A DNA stretch of 64,000 nucleotides from Fimbriiglobus ruber. Lineage in GTDB: Bacteria; Planctomycetota; Planctomycetia; Gemmatales; Gemmataceae. How positions within the stretch are numbered: position 1 is the first letter of the stretch; each line of letters begins with the position of its first letter. Below the pieces are notes generated by a model. That model ran no database searches and was not told the DNA's origin. It saw only the letters and a program-made list of their open reading frames with translations. Location: NCBI RefSeq assembly GCF_002197845.1, contig NZ_NIDE01000011.1:124001-188000 (forward strand), in the 5' to 3' direction. The position numbers and the translations under genes were made by a program. This document shows positions 42,593-50,742 of the stretch, in pieces.

Positions 42593-45500
42593 ATGCCATC
42601 CACCATCGCTCCCCCACCGACCTCGACCGATCCTCGCGTTTCGGCGTTCTGCACGCCGGTTGGACCCGAAGTCTTTAGCGCGATCGTCCACGGGAATCAG
42701 ATCTGGACTCCTGACCCGTACGACGCCCAGATCGTTCATGCCGAAGCCCGCGAAACGTTTGATCGGTTATTGGCGCGGGCTTCATCGCAGGAAGCGCCCG
42801 CGCACGGCAAATCACTTCTCTTGTTGGGCGACGCTGGCAGTGGCAAGACGCACCTCTTGCGCGCTTTCCGTGCCACCGCCCACGCCAACGGTGCCGGATA
42901 TTGTGGTTATCTCCAGATGAGTACACGGGCGGACAGCTACCCCCGTTATCTCCTGAGTAACCTCATCGATTCTCTGGAGCAACCGTATAGGCCTGGGCTC
43001 CCGGAGACCGGTTTGGTACGGTTGGCTCGTGGGTTGCTCGATGCGCTGGACATTGTTCCGGAGGCTGAGCGGCAACAACTCTACGACGACTTGATCGAAC
43101 CGGAGCAGGCGGCCCGGTTGGTTTATCGTTTTGCTGACATCGCCGTTCAGTACCCGAAGTTCCGCGGGATCGATGCCGACTTGCTACGTGCTGTCCTTTT
43201 CATGATCCCGAACGACGGCCGAATTCGCTCCCGCGTGTTGAAATGGCTCCGATGCGAGGACATGAACCGCTTCGAGCGCGAACTGATCGGCGATCTTGTC
43301 CCACGCCCTGGGGCAGAGATGCCGATGCGGACTTTGATCGGGTTGGGGCAATTGATGTACACCGTCCACTCTGCTGCGCTCGTCCTACTCGTTGACCAGA
43401 TCGAAGAAGTCCTTGACCACGATAAGATCGGTACAGAGAAAGGGGAAGTTCTCAGACACATGGTCAACGCCGTCGTGGACGTGATGGACGGCGTCCCTAA
43501 CGCGGTGATCGTGTTGGCGTGCCTTAAAGAACTATTTAAGGTGGGAAAGAACTACCTGCCGAAGCCGAAGCTTGACCGACTGGAGCGCGATCCAGACCCT
43601 GTCAACCTTTCACACAAGCGAACCGAAGCAGAAATCGCGGCAATGATCAAACCGCGTCTGGAAGCAGTTTTTGAAGCAGCGGATATCACTTGGGATTCGA
43701 GGGACCCGATTGCACCTTACACCGATAAGGACTTGAAAGGCTTAATTCTATTCCGCCCTCGAGACATACTCGACAATCTGCGCCGCCACCGAGAAGCATG
43801 CTTCAAAGCAGGGCAGTGGGTCTCGCCGACGTGGATTGATTCTCTGACCACTAAAGAAGCAGGGCAATCTGACAAACATGCAGATGGCAACATTGATTGG
43901 CAGCAGATCTGGAACGATTTTCGCAATGCACAAAACCTACCTATTCCGCGGGATGAACCTCAGCTCGCAGAGTTACTGAAATCCACCATCAAAGCAGTAT
44001 CAGCAGAGATGTCCAGCGGAGTGTTTTTCGGGGCCGAGCAGGACGAACGATTTGTTTCGGTCGAGGTACACGGACCCGGGAACACGGTGGACAAACTCTA
44101 CGTTGCGGTGTGCGATAAAGGCGCACGCGGACTAGCGTCTCAAATTGAGGATGTCGCAACTAAAGCTGGCGAGATTCCCGCGGTAGTTGTCCGATCGACG
44201 GAATTCCCCAAAGGCCCAACGGCAGCATCGACAAGAGCCCTCGCCAAACTCATCGCCCCGCGCGGCAAAGGGCGTCGGGTCGTCGTCGCGGACAGCAATT
44301 GGCGGGCGATGGCCGCGTTCCGCGAGTTCCACGGCAAGCACCACAAGGAGCCTGGCTTCACCGATTGGCAGCGCGCGGACCGGCCACTGGCCGAACTCCC
44401 AGCCGTCAGCGCGATTCTTGCACTCGACAAACTTCTCGCGACGATGCCCACCCCCGTAAGCCCACCTCCGCCGCCGTTGCCGCCGGCCGGGTTGCCGAAG
44501 GAAGTGGCCGCGGCAAAGCCCGTCGCGCCACCCCCGCCGCCCACGGTAATGGACGCGGTTCGTCTCGGTGCCTCACGGGGGCAACTCCCGTTTCCGGTCG
44601 AACTCAAACCCAAAGACCTGTGCCGGCACGCCGCGTTCCTGGGCGGGTCGGGTAGTGGCAAAACTACCGCAGCCTTGACCGTCATCGAACAGTTTTTGCT
44701 GGCCGGTATTCCAGCCGTTCTGCTTGACCGCAAGGGCGACTTGTCCCAGTACGCCGACCCGGCCGCCTGGACAATTGCGGAGTCGGACCCGGAACGGGCC
44801 GCCCGCCGGGATCAGCTCCGGGCCGCGGTCGACGTTCACCTGTACACACCCGGGGCCGACGCCGGCCGACCGCTCGCGATCCCGATCGTGCCCTCCGACC
44901 TAGGCCAACTCACGGCGGCCGACCGGGAACAAGTCGCCCAGTACGCAGCGGCTTCCCTCGGTGCGATGATGGGTTACAAGGGCAAAAACCCGGACGCGAA
45001 ACTGGTCATTCTTCAGAAGGCCATTGAGGTTCTGGCCCGCGCGGCGGGGGCAACAGTCACGGTCAAGGCCGTGCAAAAACTCGTTGCCGATCGAGACGAC
45101 GCGCTGACCAACGCGGTGGACGGGTTCGAGGACAAGCATTACAAGAGGCTGGCCGAAGACCTTCTGACTCTGGCCCACCAACACCGCCGACTGCTGGAAG
45201 GCGCGGACCAACTCGACGTGGATACCCTGCTCGGCCGGGGCACGGCCGCCGTCGCGGGCAAGGTCCGCCTCACGGTCATCAACACGCAGTTCCTTGGCGA
45301 CCCCGTCACGACCGATTTCTGGGTATCCCAATTCCTGCTCGCGGTCGACCGCTGGCGGGCGAAGAACCCGGCCCCTGACGGCATTCTCCAGGCGGTGTTT
45401 CTCTTTGACGAAGCCGACCAGTACCTGCCGGCGACCCGCCAGCCTGCGACCAAGGGGCCGATGGAACGACTACTGAAAATGGCCAGATCAGCCGGCATTG

Positions 45501-45805
45501 GCATCTTCCTGGCCACCCAGAGCCCGGGAGATTTGGACTACAAGTGCCGTGATCAAGTGCTGACATGGCTCATCGGCAGGGTCAAGGAACCGGTTGCGAT
45601 CAACAAATTGAAGCCGATGCTGGAAGGCGCACGCGTAGACGCGACTTCCAAACTTCCAAACCAAGAAGTCGGGCAGTTTTACCTCGTCCGGGAGTCCGAT
45701 GTCACCGCGATCAAGGTCGACCGGAACCTGATCCCGACATCCCAACTTCCCGAAAACCGGGTGCTGGCAGCCGCCCAGCGCACGGCCAAAGCCGCGGCCA
45801 CATGA
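42593..45805 (+). CDS. Double P-loop ATPase: AAA-type N-terminus plus HerA/DUF853-like C-terminus
   Basis: 1070 residues. Module 1: Walker A GDAGSGKTH (about 79-87), HLLRAFRATAHANGAG, Walker-B-like LVLLVDQIEEVLDH (about 265), VIVLACLKELF. Centre (about 450-610): SGVFFGAEQDERFVSVEVHG, AVVVRSTEFPKGPTAASTRA, a possible restriction-enzyme-like or regulatory domain, then a proline-rich hinge (VSPPPPPLPPAGLPKEVAAA). Module 2: GGSGSGKTT (about 684), AVLLDRKGDLSQY, VFLFDEADQYLPATRQPATK (about 936), KMARSAGIGIFLATQSPGDL, NQEVGQFYLVRESDVTAIKV, all as in HerA/FtsK-type DNA translocases. Codon use between about 43.5 and 44.2 kb is noticeably AT-richer. Probably the motor of the system. The cupin gene overlaps its stop. 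Confidence 0.8.
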   Translation: MPSTIAPPPTSTDPRVSAFCTPVGPEVFSAIVHGNQIWTPDPYDAQIVHAEARETFDRLLARASSQEAPAHGKSLLLLGDAGSGKTHLLRAFRATAHANGAGYCGYLQMSTRADSYPRYLLSNLIDSLEQPYRPGLPETGLVRLARGLLDALDIVPEAERQQLYDDLIEPEQAARLVYRFADIAVQYPKFRGIDADLLRAVLFMIPNDGRIRSRVLKWLRCEDMNRFERELIGDLVPRPGAEMPMRTLIGLGQLMYTVHSAALVLLVDQIEEVLDHDKIGTEKGEVLRHMVNAVVDVMDGVPNAVIVLACLKELFKVGKNYLPKPKLDRLERDPDPVNLSHKRTEAEIAAMIKPRLEAVFEAADITWDSRDPIAPYTDKDLKGLILFRPRDILDNLRRHREACFKAGQWVSPTWIDSLTTKEAGQSDKHADGNIDWQQIWNDFRNAQNLPIPRDEPQLAELLKSTIKAVSAEMSSGVFFGAEQDERFVSVEVHGPGNTVDKLYVAVCDKGARGLASQIEDVATKAGEIPAVVVRSTEFPKGPTAASTRALAKLIAPRGKGRRVVVADSNWRAMAAFREFHGKHHKEPGFTDWQRADRPLAELPAVSAILALDKLLATMPTPVSPPPPPLPPAGLPKEVAAAKPVAPPPPPTVMDAVRLGASRGQLPFPVELKPKDLCRHAAFLGGSGSGKTTAALTVIEQFLLAGIPAVLLDRKGDLSQYADPAAWTIAESDPERAARRDQLRAAVDVHLYTPGADAGRPLAIPIVPSDLGQLTAADREQVAQYAAASLGAMMGYKGKNPDAKLVILQKAIEVLARAAGATVTVKAVQKLVADRDDALTNAVDGFEDKHYKRLAEDLLTLAHQHRRLLEGADQLDVDTLLGRGTAAVAGKVRLTVINTQFLGDPVTTDFWVSQFLLAVDRWRAKNPAPDGILQAVFLFDEADQYLPATRQPATKGPMERLLKMARSAGIGIFLATQSPGDLDYKCRDQVLTWLIGRVKEPVAINKLKPMLEGARVDATSKLPNQEVGQFYLVRESDVTAIKVDRNLIPTSQLPENRVLAAAQRTAKAAAT

Positions 45806-46131
45806 CCACACCCGCGAACCTCTTCCGCGACCTGCCCGCGCACCTCCCGGACGAGGTCGTGCAGACGCTCACGGCCGCCGGCGCGGTGCGTGTCGAGCGG
45901 ATCATTTCGCTCGGCCACACCTCTCCGCCCGGTTTTTGGTACGATCAGCCGCAGCACGAATGGGTGACCCTGCTGACGGGGGCGGCGACGCTCCGGTTCG
46001 AGGACGAGGATCAGCCGGTCGACCTGCGGCCCGGCGACTTCCTCACCATCCCCGCCCGCCGCCGACACCGGGTCGAATGGACCACCCCGGACGAGCCGAC
46101 GATCTGGCTGGCCGTACACTTCGGAGACTGA
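45802..46131 (+). CDS. Cupin-domain protein
   Basis: 109 residues, single cupin barrel: ERIISLGHTSPPGFWYDQPQ, EWVTLLTGAATLRFEDEDQP, VDLRPGDFLTIPARRRHRVE, WLAVHF. Metal-ligand positions (H in QHEWV, H in RRHRVEW) are present. Its ATG overlaps the stop of the double ATPase by 4 bp (ATGA), so it is co-translated with the preceding operon, and the esterase begins 5 bp after it. Small cupins of this sort are usually stand-alone housekeeping proteins, so membership in the ATPase system is not certain. Confidence 0.75.
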   Translation: MTTPANLFRDLPAHLPDEVVQTLTAAGAVRVERIISLGHTSPPGFWYDQPQHEWVTLLTGAATLRFEDEDQPVDLRPGDFLTIPARRRHRVEWTTPDEPTIWLAVHFGD

Positions 46132-46136
46132 CCGCC

Positions 46137-46982
46137 ATGTGCCTCTTCCTCGCATTGATTCTCGCGCTCCTCGCCGCCCCACTCCCCGCCACCGAAATGA
46201 AGGTCCACCGCGACCTCGCCTACGCCGAGCCGAAGAGCGAGAAACAAGCGGTCGACGTGTACGCCCCCGTCGGGGGGAAGAATCACCCGGTCGTCGTCTG
46301 GATACACGGCGGCGGCTGGCAGTACGGCGACAAGAAGGAAGTGGACGTCAAGCCGCAAGCGTTCGTGGATAAAGGGTACGTGTTCGTCTCGGTCAACTAC
46401 CGACTCTACCCCGACGTGACGGTCGGGCAGATGGCCGGCGACGTGGCCAAGGCGATCCGGTGGGTCCACGACCACGCCGGGAACTACGGCGGCGACCCCG
46501 ACGCCCTCATCGTCACCGGCCACTCCGCCGGGGCACAACTCGCGGCCCTGGTCTGCACGGACGCCCGTTACCTGAAGGCCGAGAAGCTTTCCCTGTCCAA
46601 CATCAAGGGCTGCATTCCGGTCGACGGCGACACCTACGACGTGCCGCTCCAGATCAAAACCGTGGAACAGCGGCGGGCCGACTCCTACCGCAAGAAGTTC
46701 GGCGACGCGGACAGCCAGACGGCGACGGCGCTCTCGCCGATCACCCACGTCGCCAAGGGGAAGCACATTCCGCCATTCCTCATCCTTCACGTCGCCGACC
46801 ACCCCGAAGTGAAGGCCCAGTCGCAGCGCCTCGCCCACGCGCTGCAGGAAGCCGGCGTGCCGGCCAAGGCGTACCCCGCCGTGGGCAAGGTTCACGTGAC
46901 GATCAACTCCGACCTGGGCACGCCGGACGACAAGCCGACCCGGGAAATGTTCGAGTTTATCAGCGGCGTGCTGAAGAAGTAA
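46137..46982 (+). CDS. Exported alpha/beta hydrolase (esterase, BD-FAE/HSL-like)
   Basis: 281 residues, signal peptide LFLALILALLAAPLPA. VVVWIHGGGWQYGDKKEVDV provides the HGGGW oxyanion motif; nucleophile Ser lies in VTGHSAGAQLAALV (near 125); acid and His fall in LILHVADHPEVKAQSQRL and GKVHVTINSDLG. This is the pattern of hormone-sensitive-lipase-like and BD-FAE carbohydrate/feruloyl esterases. It starts 5 bp after the cupin stop and is followed 58 bp later by a GH5-like gene; the two exported hydrolases may act on polysaccharide. Confidence 0.88.
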   Translation: MCLFLALILALLAAPLPATEMKVHRDLAYAEPKSEKQAVDVYAPVGGKNHPVVVWIHGGGWQYGDKKEVDVKPQAFVDKGYVFVSVNYRLYPDVTVGQMAGDVAKAIRWVHDHAGNYGGDPDALIVTGHSAGAQLAALVCTDARYLKAEKLSLSNIKGCIPVDGDTYDVPLQIKTVEQRRADSYRKKFGDADSQTATALSPITHVAKGKHIPPFLILHVADHPEVKAQSQRLAHALQEAGVPAKAYPAVGKVHVTINSDLGTPDDKPTREMFEFISGVLKK

Positions 46983-47040
46983 CCAGGCCCGGCTCGTATC
47001 GGGCCGCTTCAAAGGGCTTTTACCCTGCCTCGGATGGCCG

Positions 47041-48141
47041 ATGTTCCACTCCCTCCCAGCGCTGATCGCCGGCGTGATCATCCTCCTCGTTCCGCTCCCA
47101 ACCCGAGCCGGTGAGATGCCGTGGATCGTGGTGTCGAAAGACAGGAAGGGGTTCACCCGGGAGCCGTCGGGGAAGGCGTTCGTGGCGTGGGGATTCAACT
47201 ACGACCGCGACCACACAGGCAGGTTGATCGAGGACTATTGGGAAGCCGAGTGGCCGAAGGTGGAGCGGGACTTCCGAACGATGCGGACGCTGGGGGCGAA
47301 CGTTGTCCGCGTCCACCTGCAAGTCGGCAAGTTCATGACCAGCCTGGACGCCCCGAACGAAAAATCCCTAGCCCGGCTGTCGAAACTCCTCGCCTTGGCG
47401 GAAGCGGAGGGTCTGTACCTCGACCTCACGGGACTCGGCTGTTACCACAAGCAGGACGTGCCGGCGTGGTACGACCAGTTGGACGAGCGGGGCCGGTGGG
47501 ACGTGCAGGCCCGGTTCTGGCGGGCGGTGGCGGGCCGGTGCAAGGACAGCCCGGCGGTGTTTTGCTACGACCTGATGAACGAACCCGTCGTCCCCGGCGG
47601 TAAACGAAAAGACGGCGACTGGTTGGGGCCGGCGTTCGGCGGCAAGCACTACGTCCAGGTCATCACCCTCGACCAGAAAGACCGTCCCCGCCCGGATATC
47701 GCCCGCGCGTGGGTCCGCCACCTGACCGCCGCCATCCGCGAACAAGACAAACGGCACCTGGTCACGGTCGGCCTGGTGGATTGGAGCCTCGACCGACCCG
47801 GCCTGACGTCGGGCTTCGTGCCGGCGAAACTGATCGACGACCTCGATTTCGTCTGCGTCCACCTGTACCCGGAAAAGGGGAAAGTGGGCGAGGCGTTGAA
47901 GACACTCGAAGGGTTCTCCCTCGGCAAGCCCGTGGTGATCGAAGAGACGTTCCCGCTCAAGTGTTCGATGACCGAGTTCGCCGAATTTGTCGAAGGTTCA
48001 AAAAAGTTCGCCAGCGGCTGGATCGGCTTCTATTGGGGAAAACCGCCCGAGGAACTTCGGCGGTCCAAAGATTTCGGCGATGCGCTGGTGTTCGCGTGGC
48101 TGGAGTTTTTCCAAAAGCAGTCCGGAGCGATCAAGAATTAA
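47041..48141 (+). CDS. Exported GH5-like glycoside hydrolase
   Basis: 366 residues, signal peptide LIAGVIILLVPLPTRA. A TIM-barrel GH5-like enzyme: GKAFVAWGFNYDRDHTGRLI, TLGANVVRVHLQVGKFM, acid/base Glu in CYDLMNEPVVPGG (near 181) and candidate nucleophile in KPVVIEETFPLK (near 302), ending WIGFYWGKPPEELRRSKDF. Substrate not assignable (cellulase/mannanase-type clan). Located after the esterase on the same strand. No carbohydrate-binding module. Confidence 0.85.
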   Translation: MFHSLPALIAGVIILLVPLPTRAGEMPWIVVSKDRKGFTREPSGKAFVAWGFNYDRDHTGRLIEDYWEAEWPKVERDFRTMRTLGANVVRVHLQVGKFMTSLDAPNEKSLARLSKLLALAEAEGLYLDLTGLGCYHKQDVPAWYDQLDERGRWDVQARFWRAVAGRCKDSPAVFCYDLMNEPVVPGGKRKDGDWLGPAFGGKHYVQVITLDQKDRPRPDIARAWVRHLTAAIREQDKRHLVTVGLVDWSLDRPGLTSGFVPAKLIDDLDFVCVHLYPEKGKVGEALKTLEGFSLGKPVVIEETFPLKCSMTEFAEFVEGSKKFASGWIGFYWGKPPEELRRSKDFGDALVFAWLEFFQKQSGAIKN

Positions 48142-48450
48142 TCACCCCCATTCTCCTCCGGCAAAGACAACCTTGGCCTTCAATAGCCCGACCGAGCATG
48201 CGATTCACTTTTTTCGAATTGTCACGAGGGCTTTCGTACCGGACCCGAGTCTAATTTGTCGACAAGCCGAGCACCTGTAATCGTTTACGACAGATCGCCT
48301 CTTGATTTTGAGTCATGTCAGGGTTTTCCACATTTTTCGTGACAGGCCCCAGCGTTATCTGAGTAGGACGCCAAAATCCTACCCGTCGTACCTTCAGTGG
48401 CCGTGGGGCCACGGGCGTTACGATCACACATAATTGCTGAGGAGAAACCG
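48142..48450. other. Intergenic, no gene seen
   Basis: 309 bp, AT-richer around 48200-48360. It precedes the PAS gene, whose ribosome-binding site (GAGGAG) is clear at 48440. No terminator hairpin or coding ORF I would defend. Confidence 0.4.
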
Positions 48451-49368
48451 GTGGATTCGCCCGAAGCCTCGACGCTTCCCGCACTATTGGAATACCTCCC
48501 CGAAGCCGTGATCGCGTTCGACACCCGCGATCAGATCGTGGCGTGGAACCGGGCGGCGGAAGCCTTGTACCGCATCCCGGCTACCGACGCGCTCGGGCAG
48601 TCGGTCCTGTTGTTCGTACCGCACAAGGGGTTGAGACAATTCACCCGGGCGTCCGAGGCGGTCCGGCGGTCCGGCTCCTGGTCCGGCGAACTCCTGGCTA
48701 CTACTGCCGCGGGCGATTCGACGTTTACCGTCGAGGCCCGGTGGGCCGTGGCGGGGCCAGCCGGCATCGTGGTCGCGGTCCACACGGACGCGACCGAGCA
48801 GCGCCGGCTCGCCGACCTTGCCCGGCGGGCCGACCGGTGGGCGGCCGTCCGCCGGGTCTGCGCGGCGACGATCGACAGCCTGGTCGCCGCGCCCGCGGAC
48901 GAGGCGGTGGCGGGCGTGCGGGAGAACCTGCACAGGTTCGTCACCGGGGCGGACCCGGAGACGCGGGCCGGCATCTACCGCGGGACCGGCGACTGGGTGC
49001 TCGTCGGGACGGACGAGCCGGTCGTCCGGGAACTCATCCGGGCGGTCCTCGACGCCGCGGGGTACAACGTGATCGCGGTCGCCGACCGGTTCGCCGCGGC
49101 CCGCGCCATCGCCGACCACCGGGACCAGTTCCGGGCGGCCGTCCTCGGGTTCGGGGACGACACCGTCGCCGCCGCCCGCGAGATCCACCGCATTCTCCCG
49201 CTCCTGCCGGTGGTTGCCCCCGGGGTCGACCCGGTGGAGCTGGATTCGCACCTCGGCCCGCTGGCGACGGCCCTGGCGTGCCCGTTCGACCCCCTGGAGC
49301 TGATCCGGGCGGTCGCCGAGGCCGTGGCGGTGGCCCGGTTGGTGGAAGCCGAGTGGGAAGCCGTCTGA
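48451..49368 (+). CDS. PAS-domain protein with degenerate receiver domain
   Basis: 305 residues from GTG 48451 (GAGGAG 6 nt upstream). N-terminal PAS domain (about 10-125): LLEYLPEAVIAFDTRDQIVA, WNRAAEALYRIPATDALGQS, GSWSGELLATTAAGDSTFTV. The C-terminal part (about 180-305) resembles a response-regulator receiver (DWVLVGTDEPVVRELIRAVL, AAGYNVIAVADRFAAARAIA) with the phospho-Asp position replaced (AAVLGFGDDT). No kinase or output domain. Likely a small-molecule or redox sensor acting by protein contacts. Peroxiredoxin follows 114 bp later. Confidence 0.75.
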   Translation: MDSPEASTLPALLEYLPEAVIAFDTRDQIVAWNRAAEALYRIPATDALGQSVLLFVPHKGLRQFTRASEAVRRSGSWSGELLATTAAGDSTFTVEARWAVAGPAGIVVAVHTDATEQRRLADLARRADRWAAVRRVCAATIDSLVAAPADEAVAGVRENLHRFVTGADPETRAGIYRGTGDWVLVGTDEPVVRELIRAVLDAAGYNVIAVADRFAAARAIADHRDQFRAAVLGFGDDTVAAAREIHRILPLLPVVAPGVDPVELDSHLGPLATALACPFDPLELIRAVAEAVAVARLVEAEWEAV

Positions 49369-49482
49369 CGGCGCTCGCGGGGCCGCACCGCTGGTTCCCG
49401 GCGCGGGCGGCGCCTAAAGTATTCGGGAGGCCCGCGCGCCCGGCGCGGGCTCCCGATACACCCACGCGAGGAGAACGAACGA

Positions 49483-50070
49483 ATGGCGGTCCACGTTCAA
49501 AAGGAAGCGCCGGATTTCACGGCCACTGCCGTGGTGAACGAAGAATTCAAGACGATCAAGCTCTCCGACTACCGCGGGAAGTACGTCGTCTTCTTTTTCT
49601 ACCCGCTCGACTTCACGTTCGTCTGCCCGACCGAGATCATCGCTTTCAGCGACCGCGTTGAAGAATTCCACAAGCGCGGTGCGGAAGTGATCGGGGTCTC
49701 GGTCGACAGCGAGTTCAGCCACCTCGCGTGGATCAAGACCCCGCGGGCCGACGGCGGGCTCGGCAAGCTGAAGTACCCGCTCGTCGCCGACCTGACCAAG
49801 AAGATCAGCACCGATTACGGCGTCCTGCTCGAAGGCGGCGTCGCCCTCCGCGGGCTGTTCCTGATCGACACCAAGGGCGTCGTCCGGCACGTCACGATCA
49901 ACGACCTGCCGCTCGGCCGGAGCGTTGACGAGGCGATCCGCGTGCTCGACGCGCTGCAGCACTTCGAGAAGCACGGCGAGGTCTGCCCGGCCGACTGGAA
50001 GCCGGGCGCGCTGACCATCAAGCCGGGCGTCAAGGAGTCGAAGGAATACTTCCAGAAGGCCGGGAAGTAG
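49483..50070 (+). CDS. Typical 2-Cys peroxiredoxin (AhpC/Prx1 type)
   Basis: 195 residues. Peroxidatic Cys48 in [17 protein letters not shown], resolving Cys168 in [13 protein letters not shown], and Arg in the [20 protein letters not shown] region; GGLG ([10 protein letters not shown]) and a YF-type tail (KEYFQKAGK) are present, the features of the peroxide-sensitive eukaryotic-like Prx1/AhpC group. It reduces H2O2 and alkyl peroxides using a thioredoxin-type donor. Strong ribosome-binding site GAGGAG. A perfect hairpin follows the stop. Confidence 0.95.
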   Translation: MAVHVQKEAPDFTATAVVNEEFKTIKLSDYRGKYVVFFFYPLDFTFVCPTEIIAFSDRVEEFHKRGAEVIGVSVDSEFSHLAWIKTPRADGGLGKLKYPLVADLTKKISTDYGVLLEGGVALRGLFLIDTKGVVRHVTINDLPLGRSVDEAIRVLDALQHFEKHGEVCPADWKPGALTIKPGVKESKEYFQKAGK

Positions 50071-50081
50071 TTACCGAGAAG

Positions 50082-50125
50082 CGGCCGTGTGCCTGTTCTT
50101 TCGCGAGAACAGGCACACGGCCGCC
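50082..50125 (+). terminator. Perfect hairpin after peroxiredoxin
   Basis: Arms of 19 bp (GCGGCCGTGTGCCTGTTCT and its complement) with loop TTCGCG start 12 bp after the stop codon. No T-run follows. Placement argues for a transcript end. Confidence 0.6.
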
Positions 50126-50483
50126 GATGGATAAGGCTCGAAACCCTCGCACCGCGGACAGGGCAAGACCGACCCACGGTTCCCGCTCCTCTTCAATGCT
50201 CTGCCTGAAATCTTTACCCATAGTCGTGGATGTCGGAATTCCATCAGAAAAATGGTTGCAGATGTTACAACCAGACCGTACCATGCTGGAGCGTGTAAAG
50301 GAATGGTCACGCCGACGGTCAGAGGAAGGATTCGCCCGACCGCCCTCTCCCCGCTCGTGCCAGTCATTTCCTTGTCACCACCGGACGTAAGACACGTCCT
50401 TCAGCCCTAGTTGGTAATCGTTTTTCACGGGGCCGTCACCCCGGGGGTCGTTCGTACCGTTTTTGCCGCAGAGGATCGCAGCA
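50126..50483. other. Intergenic, no gene seen
   Basis: 358 bp between the peroxiredoxin hairpin and the small BON protein. No supportable ORF or RNA gene. Possible promoter for the BON gene lies here but I cannot place it. Confidence 0.35.
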
Positions 50484-50702
50484 ATGAACGTATCTGCCGT
50501 ACTCGATATGCCAACCCCCGAAGCCACGCTCTCCGCCAGCGCGATGCCGGAACTCCGGCGGCTGATCGTGGAAGCGACCGACCACGAGGTGATCCTCAGC
50601 GGCCGCGTGTCCTCGTATTACCACAAGCAAATGGCCCAAGAAGCCGTGCGACATGTAGCCGGGCGGCGGAGAATTGTCAACCGCGTCGCCGTCCACCGCT
50701 AA
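50484..50702 (+). CDS. Small BON-domain protein
   Basis: 72 residues from ATG 50484. TEALHLESS variants aside, the visible core is SAMPELRRLIVEATDHEVIL, SGRVSSYYHKQMAQEAVRHV, AGRRRIVNRVAVHR, the L-x-G-x-V...A-x-x-V-x-G...N-x-V pattern of a BON domain. No signal peptide, so cytoplasmic. It is divergent-convergent with the NtrC-type gene (tail-to-tail, 40 bp). BON domains bind phospholipid or ligands; role here unknown. Confidence 0.75.
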   Translation: MNVSAVLDMPTPEATLSASAMPELRRLIVEATDHEVILSGRVSSYYHKQMAQEAVRHVAGRRRIVNRVAVHR

Positions 50703-50742
50703 TATGTGACGCCGTCCCCTGTTGCGGTCAACGGGGGACGGA

